Source of the DNA: a virus
Virus record (IMG/VR): IMGVR_UViG_3300034374_007216
Location: 1-64,000 of that record
Length of the DNA stretch: 64,000 bases
Reading direction: 5' to 3' (one strand)
Positions 9,919 through 19,351 of the stretch are shown piece by piece. The position numbers were made by a program, and so were the translations under genes. The stretch's first letter is position 1. Every line of letters starts with the position of its first letter. Under the pieces are notes generated by a model. It saw only the letters and a program-made list of their open reading frames with translations, ran no database searches and had not been told where the DNA came from.

Positions 9919-10266
9919 TCAAACTTTTCGACCATAACTTCCAGCACTTCGTCTGTATTGTGTTTGATGTCGCTTTGATGATGCAAAGCCAAGTCGCTCA
10001 CCTTTCAATACAGTTTGTTGTGAAGGCTCTTGAAATTTCATAACAGGTACTCCACCTGCAAACATATCTCGTGGTCCTAATGGTGTAACAACATCGGATT
10101 TTGAAATTTCACCATCTAAATCATCGGCAAGAAAATCACTTAATTTTTGCACTTCGGAAAGGTATTGCTTTGCCATTCGACCATCACCATTTTCTAACGC
10201 TTCAATAAACGCTTTTTGTGCTTGTTCCATTTTTCTTGCCATTGGATGCATCTTTAACAAGTCCAT
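9919..10266 (-). CDS. Small hypothetical head-operon protein
   Basis: 115 residues from ATG at 10266. The N-terminal half is helical and charged (HPMARKMEQAQKAFIEALEN, then a second helix ending in FLADDLDG). The C-terminal half is basic and extended (RHQTQYRRSAGSYGRKV). It follows the portal gene by 47 bases and precedes the coiled-coil protein by 9. The layout resembles small internal head or scaffold proteins, but no family is recognised. Confidence 0.7.
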   Translation of the reverse strand: MDLLKMHPMARKMEQAQKAFIEALENGDGRMAKQYLSEVQKLSDFLADDLDGEISKSDVVTPLGPRDMFAGGVPVMKFQEPSQQTVLKGERLGFASSKRHQTQYRRSAGSYGRKV

Positions 10267-10313
10267 TTTATCACCTGCTTGTGTTATCTCATACCATTCT
10301 TGTTTAAGAAGAT

Positions 10314-12071
10314 TTATGCACCACGAAATCTCCTTGCGTTTAGTAGTGCATTGACATTATTTTGTTGAATTGAAGGTTGTGGTCCTCGTTGTTGTACGCT
10401 TGAAAGCGGCGAACCACTACCCATTGTAGTTCTTCTTTCGGGTGCGGCCGGTCCTCTATCTCGTATGCCCATACCCTGTCCACCGGGTTGAGGTGGTGGC
10501 ATAATTTGTTGTGCTAATTGTGGAGGTATTTGTGGTCCAGCAGGAGGCATTCCGCCTCCCATCATTGGAGGTGGCATTCCACCACCGGGGGGCATTCCAC
10601 CACCCATCGGAGGTGGTGCTCCTCCGGGTGGAGGTGCTTGTTGAGGTTGTGGAGGTGGTGGTCGTTTATACACAAATCGTATATCTCTATTTGCTGAATC
10701 TTCAATAAGTTCGGGCATATATCCTAATTGAGCCATTCGCTGTGCAACATTGAGTTCTTGTTCATCACGGCGTAGTCGAGTAATTTCATCTTCTTCTTCG
10801 TTTGGATAAAGTGTCAATTTCCAATCATTAATGTTAAATTCTTTTAATAAACGAGGAAACAAAACTTCCGTGTACACTTTTTGCCCAAATTCAACAGCAC
10901 GATTTGTTACGAGAATTTGCAAACCTTCATTGTTTAATCCACCCGATTTACCATTATCAACCATAAAGATAGATGATACACCGTAAAATGCGGCAATACG
11001 ATTTCGTATTTCATCCCTTACAGCGATATACTGCATTTCTTCTAAGGTGTCCATGAATTTAACCCAATTCACTCCACCTCGACCCGTAGCAGATTCTATA
11101 CCAACTTTAGGCACATAGTGAGGGTCACGCTCCATTTTTTCATCAACGGCTTTCCAGAAAGATTTCATTGATTCAAGATTATCTGTAGTAACAGAAACTA
11201 TACCTTTAGGCATTCGTCGCTTTTGATAAGCAGTGTAAATATAATTGTCCATTGCAGTAAGTGTCATTGCTTGTCGCCACATTGTATTAACAGGACTTCG
11301 ACCATACAATTTTGATGGATTGTATTTACTCACATGGAGAACTTCGCCTTCAACAAAGTATTGTGTTTTACCCGAACCTGCCATATTAACATAATGTACT
11401 TCTTGCAATTCAGCCCCGCATGTTTCACAAACATCATCTTCCGCATGTGTTTTAGCCTCATCACGATGAATTAAACATATTTTATATCGGCCTCCACGAA
11501 CACCTCGCTTATCTGCTACGATTCGCATAAAAATAGGGTCGCCTCTCATCATTTCTTTAACTCGGAAAAAGGCAACTTCTTTTGTATTAGGGTCAATAAA
11601 ATATTCTTTAACCAAAATTAAAAACGCATCATCAACAATATTCAAATCACTTTCTATCTCACTTAATACATGAACAAATGATTGTTCCATGCTGTTTTGT
11701 TGTTTAAACAACCATTTAGAATATGTAAGTTCATCATTATCGGGCTTACGAACTTCTCCACCACATATTTTACATGATTCAACTTCGCTTTGATATTCTT
11801 CATCACATGATGTACATTTCATAATAAATTTCTTTTCCCAATAATGACCCCTGCGAAACATTTCTTGATTTAATTTAGAAAGAACGGTACGCAAGATAAG
11901 TGATTCATTACTTACCGCATAAAGTGCAGGTATAGTAATTCCTTGAGCCATAACAGGTTCTTGAATACCACTTGTCCAAAGAGGCATTGTTGGGGTAGGA
12001 GTTTCTCTTCGTCTAAACGGCTTACCAAGGGCTGATAAAAACCGGTTTATTCTTCCTTCCTCAGCCATCAT
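10314..12071 (-). CDS. Portal protein (HK97-like) carrying two zinc-ribbon insertions
   Basis: 585 residues; ATG overlaps the upstream stop and GGAGGG precedes it. The middle shows the phage portal pattern: VLHVSKYNPSKLYGRSPV, MDNYIYTAYQKRRMPKG, then a long helix and RNRIAAFYGVSSIFM before GLNNEGLQ. The portal dodecamer forms the DNA entry channel and docks the terminase. Unusually, Cys86/89/100/103 and Cys199/His202/Cys215/Cys218 form two zinc-ribbon-like insertions in the N-terminal half. Residues 480-585 are a Pro/Gly/Met-rich tail (PPPQPQQAPPPGG). The call is strong on pattern and on its place near the terminase and protease. Confidence 0.88.
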   Translation of the reverse strand: MMAEEGRINRFLSALGKPFRRRETPTPTMPLWTSGIQEPVMAQGITIPALYAVSNESLILRTVLSKLNQEMFRRGHYWEKKFIMKCTSCDEEYQSEVESCKICGGEVRKPDNDELTYSKWLFKQQNSMEQSFVHVLSEIESDLNIVDDAFLILVKEYFIDPNTKEVAFFRVKEMMRGDPIFMRIVADKRGVRGGRYKICLIHRDEAKTHAEDDVCETCGAELQEVHYVNMAGSGKTQYFVEGEVLHVSKYNPSKLYGRSPVNTMWRQAMTLTAMDNYIYTAYQKRRMPKGIVSVTTDNLESMKSFWKAVDEKMERDPHYVPKVGIESATGRGGVNWVKFMDTLEEMQYIAVRDEIRNRIAAFYGVSSIFMVDNGKSGGLNNEGLQILVTNRAVEFGQKVYTEVLFPRLLKEFNINDWKLTLYPNEEEDEITRLRRDEQELNVAQRMAQLGYMPELIEDSANRDIRFVYKRPPPPQPQQAPPPGGAPPPMGGGMPPGGGMPPPMMGGGMPPAGPQIPPQLAQQIMPPPQPGGQGMGIRDRGPAAPERRTTMGSGSPLSSVQQRGPQPSIQQNNVNALLNARRFRGA

Positions 12072-13360
12072 AATCCCTCCGCATATCCACCTATCGTATC
12101 AGCGTCTAAGCCCCACTTGTTTAAGAGTGATTCGGCTTTGTTTTTATCATCTTTCCAATTATTGAAAGTTACAAGTTGATATAATTCATTTTTTCTCATG
12201 GAATCTTTTTCATCAATAAAACTCATTACTGCTTTTGCTTGCAACGATTTTAATTTTAAATGAGGCAAAACACCTTTGAGTAAATCACGAATCATATCTT
12301 TTGATGAAAAAATAAGCCGATGAACAGGTTTAACTGTATTTTTTGCTAATTTTGTATCAGTAACAAGACGACCACAACCAAGCATTTTTTGCAATTCTTC
12401 ACAATGGGCTTTACCTCCATCGCCACTCGCTACAATAGTAACACGAGGGTCGCCACGCTCGGAAATAAAAATACTACCATCAGCATCAATAAATCCAGCA
12501 GTATAAGCCCAAATATCTTTAATAATAAAACCACTATTTCCCATTTTAATGAAAGTGCCTGTTTGTGTTCCTTTGTACACATTCACTTCTTCACCATACA
12601 TATTGAGTAGCGAACTCATTTTGTTTGCCGTCATTGATTTAGCAAACTCATCTTTACCCCTACGAAATAATTCCCTTGCTGATAAATTATCTTCTTTTTC
12701 TAATTCAGTTGAGGCAAAATACAATGCATCTTTTTCTGCTTTTGTGAGATTATCTATTTGATGAAGAGCGTTTTTCCATACTTTACGAGCATCTTTTCTC
12801 ATTTCCATTGCCGTAACATATTGGATTTTATCATCATCATTCCAATCTTCCTTTTGAGTTAAGTCTTGAAGAACAGTTGAGGCTTTCAAAAATTGTTGGC
12901 AAGCCTTTTGCAAACTTGTACTTCGACTTTCACCAAACTTACGAAGTGATTTTAAATCTCGATTATCAATACCTAATTGTTTTATGGTATCAATAAACCC
13001 TTCACCCCATGAAAGTGATTTAAGCGTCGTATCAACTTCCAACGCTTTTATTTTACGAATATCTTGAATAATTGTATCATATTCTGCTTTATTCACTTTA
13101 TCGTGTCTTCGCATTCTTTTAAACATACGAATAATTGAATCCGAATCTTTTCCATAATATGATTCTAACCAACCATCACCGTTTAAAGGAAAAGAATATT
13201 CTTTGTTTATTTTTTGAACAACTTTGTGTTTTTCTATTGGAATTTTATCGGGTTCAAAGAAAGGGTGCTGAGATATTGATTTTATGACAACATTCGATAA
13301 TTCATCAACGAAAGAAAGTGGGGTGTCGTATTCATCTCCGATAAGCATACTCCCCCACAT
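12068..13360 (-). CDS. Structural-operon protein with C-terminal LAGLIDADG homing-endonuclease domain
   Basis: 430 residues from ATG 13360 (GGAGTGG five bases upstream; GTG 13381 and ATG 13348 are alternatives). Residues 1-275 are helical and charged and unrecognised. At about residue 286 the sequence AYTAGFIDADGSIF matches the LAGLIDADG motif of homing endonucleases. It is followed by a typical single-domain pattern (VASGDGGKAHCEELQKMLG, RLIFSSKDMIRDLLKGVLPH and LKSLQAKAVMSF). One motif copy means such enzymes act as dimers. The fusion to a non-endonuclease N-terminus next to the portal gene suggests either an inserted mobile domain or a virion protein that took over a DNA-binding module. 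Confidence 0.82.
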   Translation of the reverse strand: MWGSMLIGDEYDTPLSFVDELSNVVIKSISQHPFFEPDKIPIEKHKVVQKINKEYSFPLNGDGWLESYYGKDSDSIIRMFKRMRRHDKVNKAEYDTIIQDIRKIKALEVDTTLKSLSWGEGFIDTIKQLGIDNRDLKSLRKFGESRSTSLQKACQQFLKASTVLQDLTQKEDWNDDDKIQYVTAMEMRKDARKVWKNALHQIDNLTKAEKDALYFASTELEKEDNLSARELFRRGKDEFAKSMTANKMSSLLNMYGEEVNVYKGTQTGTFIKMGNSGFIIKDIWAYTAGFIDADGSIFISERGDPRVTIVASGDGGKAHCEELQKMLGCGRLVTDTKLAKNTVKPVHRLIFSSKDMIRDLLKGVLPHLKLKSLQAKAVMSFIDEKDSMRKNELYQLVTFNNWKDDKNKAESLLNKWGLDADTIGGYAEGL

Positions 13361-13400
13361 ATTGACCACTCCATTGACCACTCATTTAACCTTTTTCTTA

Positions 13401-13889
13401 TTAATGGCCTGTTTGCTGTTGATGTGCCTGTAATGCTTGCCAATTAGGAAACATATTACCACAGGCATAACATTGTTCCATACGACCCATTTTGTACGCA
13501 TCGTCAGTTTTCTTTACTGCTACTTTGTTCTTATCTTTCGGTTTAGCCGTAATAGCAATTACCATAACCATTCCTTTCTTTTCTTTATCTTTCATTGCTT
13601 TCACCATTGTTGGTTTGCCACCGACACCTTGTTTTTTGGCACGCTTGCGTTTTGTAGCCGCTTGTTTCTCACCTTCGGACATTGAACCGCTTGTGCGTGG
13701 AGTCTTATCACTTACCTTAACACTTGGGCGACATTTAGGATAACCCTTGCCCGATAATTTAGCCTTACTTCGACCACATGGCGGGTGCTTACCATCTTTG
13801 TCTTTACGGCTTACATCCACCCACTTTTCCTTAAACCATCGGTTCAAGTCCTTTACAATGAGAACATCATGGCAGGTGCATCGTGTCAT
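13401..13889 (-). CDS. DUF5872-like protein with C-terminal C2H2 zinc finger
   Basis: 162 residues from the ATG at 13889, which overlaps the upstream stop. Residues 15-85 (WFKEKWVDVSRKDKDG, CGRSKAKLSGKGYPKCRPS, KTPRTSGSMSEGEKQAA) match a small domain that I recall from giant viruses and marine phages as DUF5872; its function is unknown. A Lys-rich linker follows. The last 25 residues, CYACGNMFPNWQALQAHQQQ, form a classic Cys2-His2 zinc finger, so the protein probably binds nucleic acid. It belongs to a run of small genes upstream of the portal operon. Confidence 0.85.
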   Translation of the reverse strand: MTRCTCHDVLIVKDLNRWFKEKWVDVSRKDKDGKHPPCGRSKAKLSGKGYPKCRPSVKVSDKTPRTSGSMSEGEKQAATKRKRAKKQGVGGKPTMVKAMKDKEKKGMVMVIAITAKPKDKNKVAVKKTDDAYKMGRMEQCYACGNMFPNWQALQAHQQQTGH

Positions 13890-14107
13890 TCTTTCTTCAC
13901 CCACGCATCACAGATATTATCAGCATGACAATTGAAATCGTACCAATTACAATATCCCGTTTTTGGGTCATCTGTAACCGAATTATCCCATGCTTTACAT
14001 GTCGCACATGTTTTTTTGAGTTTCTTTTGTTCTTGAGAAGCCTCACGGTAGTTTGGTGCATCACGCTTTTCCTTGAGAAAAGCCATGACATACTCAAACG
14101 CCGTCAT
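13886..14107 (-). CDS. Small Cys-rich (HiPIP-like) protein with N-terminal PMDxAWxLLK-type tag
   Basis: 73 residues. It opens MTAFEYVMAFLKEKRD, a diverged form of the helix tag seen at the N-terminus of several proteins in this window. The rest has CATCKAWDN, GYCNWYDFNCH and ICDAW. This Cys spacing resembles small high-potential iron-sulfur-like or zinc-binding proteins common in phages. ATGA overlaps join it to both neighbours. Metal binding is likely; redox function is not established. Confidence 0.75.
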   Translation of the reverse strand: MTAFEYVMAFLKEKRDAPNYREASQEQKKLKKTCATCKAWDNSVTDDPKTGYCNWYDFNCHADNICDAWVKKE

Positions 14108-14532
14108 TTTTTATTCCTCCAATCACTTTCCCAAAACTGTTTTGCATCCTCACTTTGATGTATAGAAGGCTCAATTTGACGATTGAATTTTTCTTGCAAA
14201 AGATGTTCTAATAACTGATACATAGCCGTATTGATTCCTTGTCGTCTGTTGATTTGATTTACATTTGCTCTATCAACTGTTATTTTGTCATCTTCATATC
14301 TTAAATTAGCATGTCCTACATTTTCTCCTTTAGGATTAGAAACAACAGCATCTATTCCGGGTGAAAATGGGTCATCATAATCCCAAGCAGTTATAGGGTA
14401 TATTTTGTTACTATCTTTTGGATTAACATAATCCACATTGATTATTTTTTGACCTTCATCTTGATTTTCTGTATATGAATCCCAATCTATAGGGGCTTTT
14501 AGTACGAACCAAGCAATTTCAAAGGGATTCAT
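14104..14532 (-). CDS. GNAT-like acetyltransferase domain with N-terminal tag
   Basis: 142 residues, start overlapping the upstream stop. It begins MNPFEIAWFVLKAPIDW, one of the N-terminal helix tags. The C-terminal half has the GNAT pattern: GENVGHANLRYEDD, then RRQGINTAMYQLLEHLLQE (acetyl-CoA pyrophosphate-loop region), and PSIHQSEDAKQFWES, an ending seen in phage GNAT-like proteins. GNAT enzymes move acetyl from acetyl-CoA to an amine; the target here is unknown. The glycine loop is imperfect (RRQGIN), so activity is uncertain. Confidence 0.75.
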   Translation of the reverse strand: MNPFEIAWFVLKAPIDWDSYTENQDEGQKIINVDYVNPKDSNKIYPITAWDYDDPFSPGIDAVVSNPKGENVGHANLRYEDDKITVDRANVNQINRRQGINTAMYQLLEHLLQEKFNRQIEPSIHQSEDAKQFWESDWRNKK

Positions 14533-14711
14533 TTCTTTTTCTTCCCCCGAAACTTACCTTTGCAGTATTGTACAGCCCAACCATTCGCATAGGCTGATGG
14601 ATAAACTTTGAATTTTCTTTTTGCCGCCGCTTTACCTTCGGGGCATAGTTTTTTTTCAAGTGAATCCCACGCAGTACCCATACCTACACAATGACCGCAT
14701 TCACAACTCAT
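14529..14711 (-). CDS. Small conserved viral protein with YPSAYANGWA motif
   Basis: 60 residues from ATG 14711, preceded by GGGGG; an ATG at 14732 is the alternative. It has CECGHC near the N-terminus, then KKLCPEGKAAAKRKFKVYPS, AYANGWAVQYCKGK and a Lys-rich tail. The YPSAYANG-x-A-x-x-CKGK block recurs in small proteins of marine phages and large DNA viruses; no biochemical function is known. It precedes the GNAT-like gene with a 4-base overlap. Confidence 0.8.
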   Translation of the reverse strand: MSCECGHCVGMGTAWDSLEKKLCPEGKAAAKRKFKVYPSAYANGWAVQYCKGKFRGKKKK

Positions 14712-14741
14712 ATCAAAACCCCCATTCATCAAAAGGATATA

Positions 14742-16226
14742 TCACGGTATCATCCATCCATCTGCGGGATTATGATTTCGATGTGGTTTCCCACCAATCC
14801 ACTCATCAAAGCCGGGTAGTACATCATCAAGTAAGACCACTGAACCTTTGAATTCTTTTGTCGCCCAATTTGCAAGTGCAAGCGACATAGCAAGGTCATC
14901 ATGTGTACCCACAGACTCAAGTTTGCCATTCTTCTGCATACCAAATCTGTTCAATTCAGTTTCTAACTTGTGTGTAAATTCTTGACTTCTTTTATCACCA
15001 TAAGGTGTTTGAATTTGACCTTGTTCAAATGCCATTAAAAGCGACATAAACAAACTTTCTTTTCGTGTTTTTGTGGTCATAAAAGTACGAATTGGTATAT
15101 CATTTCGCATGTCTTGAAGTTCTGCGGCAAACATTCTTTGGAAATTATTTCCTTCAAGTTCAATTAAATCTGGTTGAAAACGATTATTCAGTAAAAGAAT
15201 ATGATTTTTCTGTGCCGCACCACTCATACCTTTTTCATGCACAATACTTACTATTTGCTTTACATTTTCACCGGGAGGTGTTCGTAGTACAGTCATAGCA
15301 GTAAAGTCGGCATTCTTGTCCGATGCAATTGCAGTATCCCATCCGATAAAGTGTTGCCCGAAAACACCTAACACTTCACCCTCATCGTCATATTCATACT
15401 CCGCTCGGTCAAGTAAAACAAGGTCTTTATTTCGTGCTTTTTCAAGAATGTCGTGAGGAAACATACTTGCTACATCATGAATAGGTTCGCACAAATATTC
15501 ACGAGAAAATTGAATTGCTGGCATTGTAAGTCGTCGCTCATCAAGTGCTTGAATATTCCATCGCTCCGGCCATAATGCTACGCCCTCTTTGTTGATTGCA
15601 GGGTATGTTTCAACAGTAAATGTTTCAGTTTCTTCAAGTTGCGAATACAAGTCGTTGTAACTAAATGGCGTACCGACCATCATCAAACGACCTGTGTGGT
15701 GGAGAACAGGAAGCAATACACCATAGAACCAATCAGCCGCACGCTGTAGTTCTGTACCTGTTGTACCCCAAAGAATGTCATCACACAATACAACATTAGG
15801 GTGGAAACCACGAGTACCACCACCAACCGATTTTGCCATGATACGGCTACCGTTTGAAAATTCAAAGTAGGTTTTTCGCCACGGTCTGCCTTCGGGAATA
15901 AGATGTCGAATAGATGGTGTGCTTTCGATATTGTTACGAATAAAACGCATGTGTTCAAGCGTTTGTTCAAGAGAATGTGAGAAAATCATGATGTGAGTGC
16001 CGGGTTGAAAAGCGGCAATCCAAAGAGCATATGACATGAAAAAGACGGACTTACCGTGGTCACGAGATGCTTTTACGCAGTAGTATCTGTTTTTTGCTAA
16101 ACCCTCATCCCACGCTTCGTGGTGTCGTGAATAATCGAAGCCAAGAATATCACGAAAGAAATATTCAAACGACTTTGCCGACATCTTGCGGTCCATGTCG
16201 AGAATGAATTCTTCCATGTCCGACAT
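14742..16226 (-). CDS. terL: Terminase large subunit (ATPase and nuclease)
   Basis: 494 residues, starting after GAGATGATACT. The ATPase half has the deviant Walker A SRDHGKS (residues 54-60), Walker B VVLCDD (145-150, ending in Asp-Asp rather than Asp-Glu) and a coupling-type motif VGTPF. The RNase-H-fold nuclease half has FIGWDTAIASDKNAD (Asp297 and Asp303/307 region), LIELEGNNF and a late GTHDDLAMSLALANW. It packages viral DNA into the prohead through the portal. Its length is normal for the family and it lies in the leftward head/packaging block. Confidence 0.95.
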   Translation of the reverse strand: MSDMEEFILDMDRKMSAKSFEYFFRDILGFDYSRHHEAWDEGLAKNRYYCVKASRDHGKSVFFMSYALWIAAFQPGTHIMIFSHSLEQTLEHMRFIRNNIESTPSIRHLIPEGRPWRKTYFEFSNGSRIMAKSVGGGTRGFHPNVVLCDDILWGTTGTELQRAADWFYGVLLPVLHHTGRLMMVGTPFSYNDLYSQLEETETFTVETYPAINKEGVALWPERWNIQALDERRLTMPAIQFSREYLCEPIHDVASMFPHDILEKARNKDLVLLDRAEYEYDDEGEVLGVFGQHFIGWDTAIASDKNADFTAMTVLRTPPGENVKQIVSIVHEKGMSGAAQKNHILLLNNRFQPDLIELEGNNFQRMFAAELQDMRNDIPIRTFMTTKTRKESLFMSLLMAFEQGQIQTPYGDKRSQEFTHKLETELNRFGMQKNGKLESVGTHDDLAMSLALANWATKEFKGSVVLLDDVLPGFDEWIGGKPHRNHNPADGWMIP

Positions 16227-16230
16227 AGTA

Positions 16231-17400
16231 TCATCTCAACATCTCAAGATACATGTTCATAACGAGCAAACCTGCTTCGTGTGGAGTTGCTTTACGAAGA
16301 ATATCACCATGAAGTTCGTAAGCATAATCAACAAATGATTTATTTATATATTGACCAATATTTTCACGAGTAACACTTGGCATCCCTTCTCTAAGATTTT
16401 GATTGAATTGTTGTAATTGTGTATCAATTGTTCCTTGAGCACCCGCTCCACCTCTTTGCATCATGTTATGTATATCTTGCAATTGTGTCATTTGTTGCAT
16501 ATTAAAAGGAGTTGTTGTGGCAAAAGTACGCATTGGTTGCATTTGAGAGCCTAAATATTGAGGAGGTGACTGTTCTGGTTGAAATTGAGTTAAAGATGTT
16601 TGAGTAGTATTTGATTGTAAGGGTGTTTGAGTAGTATTTAGTGGCATTTGAAAGGAAACATTTGGGTCTATTGGTACACTCATTCTTTCAAGTAATCGTG
16701 CTTGTTGTTGCATATTTGCATCAACCCCTGTAGGAGTTTGAGATGCGGCAGGTTGTAGCATCATTTGTTGGCCTATCGCTTGAGGTGAAAATGGTCCTTG
16801 TGGGTTCTGCAAAGGTTGGCTAACTGCTACAGGACCGCTTATTTGTTGTGGTGTGGTAGTTTGAGGTGCGGCAGTTTGTTGTGCAGTTTGATGTGCTTGT
16901 GTTGGGTCTTGCCTTTGTGATAGCGTATCTTGTGCTTGATTTAACATAGCAAGTCGAGCCATTTCTCTTTGTCGCTCTTCGTATTCTTTCGTAGCCATGT
17001 CTTGAGTCTGCTGTGCCTCGGTAGGACTACCACCGGTTAAACCGCCGACATTTGCACGAAATTGGTCTTTGGCAGATGTCAATGCACTAAGATTACCCCC
17101 TTGTAAGCCGTATGCTGTTTGAAGGCCTGTCAAAGCGGCGGCAAGGCCTGTACCAGCAACATTAGCACCAGCCGCAAAGCGTTGAGCACGAGTGGGTTTA
17201 ACACCAAGTTGTGAACCGGGAATGAAGCCTTGACGAACATCATTGGGATTATTTGGGTTTTGTACAAGCCCTCTTGCCCCACCAAAAAGAGTGGCCACAT
17301 TACCCAAAAAAGAAGTCTTTGGTGCAGACCCCGGTTGCGTCACTTGATACTGTATGTTACTATTAGCCGCTTGTTTGCGAATCAATACTTTATTATTCAA
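16231..17400 (-). CDS. Gln/Pro-rich probable internal virion protein
   Basis: 389 residues from a TTG at 17400 whose TTGA overlaps the upstream stop; GGGAGGGGTG precedes it. The N-terminus MNNKVLIRKQAANSN is basic and resembles the starts of the genes at 28524 and 28576. Residues 60-130 are Gly/Ala-rich (AAGANVAGTGLAAALTG). Residues 140-340 are very rich in Gln, Thr and Pro, and the C-terminus is a short helical segment. Low complexity and position before terL suggest a minor virion or ejection protein; no family is recognised. Confidence 0.72.
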   Translation of the reverse strand: MNNKVLIRKQAANSNIQYQVTQPGSAPKTSFLGNVATLFGGARGLVQNPNNPNDVRQGFIPGSQLGVKPTRAQRFAAGANVAGTGLAAALTGLQTAYGLQGGNLSALTSAKDQFRANVGGLTGGSPTEAQQTQDMATKEYEERQREMARLAMLNQAQDTLSQRQDPTQAHQTAQQTAAPQTTTPQQISGPVAVSQPLQNPQGPFSPQAIGQQMMLQPAASQTPTGVDANMQQQARLLERMSVPIDPNVSFQMPLNTTQTPLQSNTTQTSLTQFQPEQSPPQYLGSQMQPMRTFATTTPFNMQQMTQLQDIHNMMQRGGAGAQGTIDTQLQQFNQNLREGMPSVTRENIGQYINKSFVDYAYELHGDILRKATPHEAGLLVMNMYLEMLR

Positions 17401-19313
17401 AGTACACCCCTCCCTTTTAACACCGCCATAACTCTATCCATAACATCATTTGATTTGTAATATTCGGCCAACATTCGCTGTCGTGGGTCGGCTATGCTCG
17501 CTTGTGCTCTTGCCTCAAGTTCAGTTAGCGGTGCATCACTTATTGGTTGTGGTCGTCGCCTTCCTGCCATTTCAAGCAACTGCCTAAAGTCAGCAGGTGA
17601 ATATTGTCCGATTTGTGGTCGAACTTGTTGAAATTGTTGCATAGGTGTAGCGGGATAAGTTGAGGGTACGGGTGTCACAGGGGATGCGTTCGGCGGAGAT
17701 ATAACCGAAGATGAGAGAGAAGGTTGTGAAGGAGGCAACCTTGCATCCCCTGCGACAGTAAGTGATGGGTCGAAGCCCTGTGTTGGTGCATAGTCACTGA
17801 TTTCGTGTAAATATGCATCCATGTGAGGCTCAAGACTATACGCATCATATTGCCCCGTTTCTGTGTTCATTGTTGGATAGTTGATGACATTTCTTGGCTT
17901 CATAGCCTCAGTTGGTATATCTCCAACTCCCATTTGTATATTATGACCTCTAAAACTTGCTTGATGGTTTGCAAGAGCCTCAATAATTGTTCTAAATCTA
18001 TCAACTTGCCCCATAAGTTTGTCACTATAATGAGCATTTGTAACTTTTAATTCATCAGCAGTTATTTGATGGTCGCCAAAATTACTTCTGCCTTGTTCTC
18101 CCGATGCACCCGATGCACGAGCAAGAGCAAGCACACGCTTGGCTGTTTCGTGTAATCCTTTACCACCTTTTTCACCAGCAGTAAGATATTGTGCTTGTTG
18201 TTCAAGTGAAAGTGCATCTTCATTAGCACCATATTTTTGAGCCATGTAATCGTATAATTTTTTAAAAGTACCTTGCCAATTACGACCAAACAAAAACATC
18301 ATAGCAGGTACATGTGACATATCTTCAATAAGTGCTTGGCGTAAATCGGGTGTTTGAAGAATTTCATGAAGAGGTCTGTTAATCATATCGGGATTTGCCA
18401 TTGTACCTTGATTGATTGTTACATTGATGTTAGGTATATGTTCCATACCTCCTTGTAAGGCTTCATCAATCATTGCGTAAGCCGCTTGATGCAAGTCTGT
18501 GGCTTTTTGTTTGCCTTTCTTTTGCAAGTTTTCTTTTAAATTAGGATAAAAGAAAATATCGGGCAAATGATGTGTAACACTCCATGTATGTACAGGGGTT
18601 TGGTCGCCGTAGTAACCTTCGGGAGCATGACCCATCATACCCGAATCAACTTCTCCGGGGTGTTGTTGAGCATGAGAACGAATATATCTTTCGGGAGCAG
18701 TATTTTTAGCATAAATATATGGTTTTGTTATCCACTGCATTGCATTTTTAATTTCCGCTTGAGGTATGCCTATATCTTCTAAAGCGTGTAATAATTGTTG
18801 ATGAAATGGAATATAATATGATTCAAGGAAACGACCAATAGGAGTTTTGTCATAATTTTTATTTGTGAGCATAGTAATTTTACTTCCACCATGTGTTCTT
18901 GATGGTCTATTTGTTATATATCGTGTAGCGTCGCCGGGTGGTAACGCATTAGCAAGTATTTTACGCCATTCTGGATGCATAATATTTGACAATTGATGTG
19001 AGTCTGCATTAGTGTGAGTATCATTAAATTGGTTAATTGCATGTTGTACAACCTCTTTAGGGTCAATATTGAGGCCTCGTGCCGCTAAAAATTCACCAAC
19101 ATGATGAATAACAGCATCAATTCCATGACGAAAATCACCCATTGCTGTTTGCCATACGAATTCTCCGTGTTTTCCTTCAACCCATTGTCCATCGTATGAA
19201 TTACCTTGACCGTCATGAGCGAATGCTGGAATATCGAATTGGTTTTCACCTGCACGAAAATGTGATGGTGGAGGATTTCTCAAAATTGCTGGTCCTGTTG
19301 GTGTGTGAGCCAT
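17397..19313 (-). CDS. Large His/Pro-rich hypothetical virion protein
   Basis: 638 residues from ATG 19313, chosen because GGGGTGGAG lies five bases upstream; an ATG at 19355 overlapping the upstream stop would add 14 residues. The first 440 residues look globular and His-rich (WVEGKHGEFVWQTAMGDF, HLPDIFFYPNLKENL, MMFLFGRNWQGTFKKLYD). Residues 510-590 are Pro/Ser-rich, and a short charged C-terminus follows. Its His/Asn-rich style is like the 1910-residue protein. No domain is recognised; coupling to neighbours and location suggest a structural role. Confidence 0.75.
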   Translation of the reverse strand: MAHTPTGPAILRNPPPSHFRAGENQFDIPAFAHDGQGNSYDGQWVEGKHGEFVWQTAMGDFRHGIDAVIHHVGEFLAARGLNIDPKEVVQHAINQFNDTHTNADSHQLSNIMHPEWRKILANALPPGDATRYITNRPSRTHGGSKITMLTNKNYDKTPIGRFLESYYIPFHQQLLHALEDIGIPQAEIKNAMQWITKPYIYAKNTAPERYIRSHAQQHPGEVDSGMMGHAPEGYYGDQTPVHTWSVTHHLPDIFFYPNLKENLQKKGKQKATDLHQAAYAMIDEALQGGMEHIPNINVTINQGTMANPDMINRPLHEILQTPDLRQALIEDMSHVPAMMFLFGRNWQGTFKKLYDYMAQKYGANEDALSLEQQAQYLTAGEKGGKGLHETAKRVLALARASGASGEQGRSNFGDHQITADELKVTNAHYSDKLMGQVDRFRTIIEALANHQASFRGHNIQMGVGDIPTEAMKPRNVINYPTMNTETGQYDAYSLEPHMDAYLHEISDYAPTQGFDPSLTVAGDARLPPSQPSLSSSVISPPNASPVTPVPSTYPATPMQQFQQVRPQIGQYSPADFRQLLEMAGRRRPQPISDAPLTELEARAQASIADPRQRMLAEYYKSNDVMDRVMAVLKGRGVL

Positions 19314-19351
19314 AAGACTCCACCCCTTGAGCAATGGGTATCGAATCTGTA

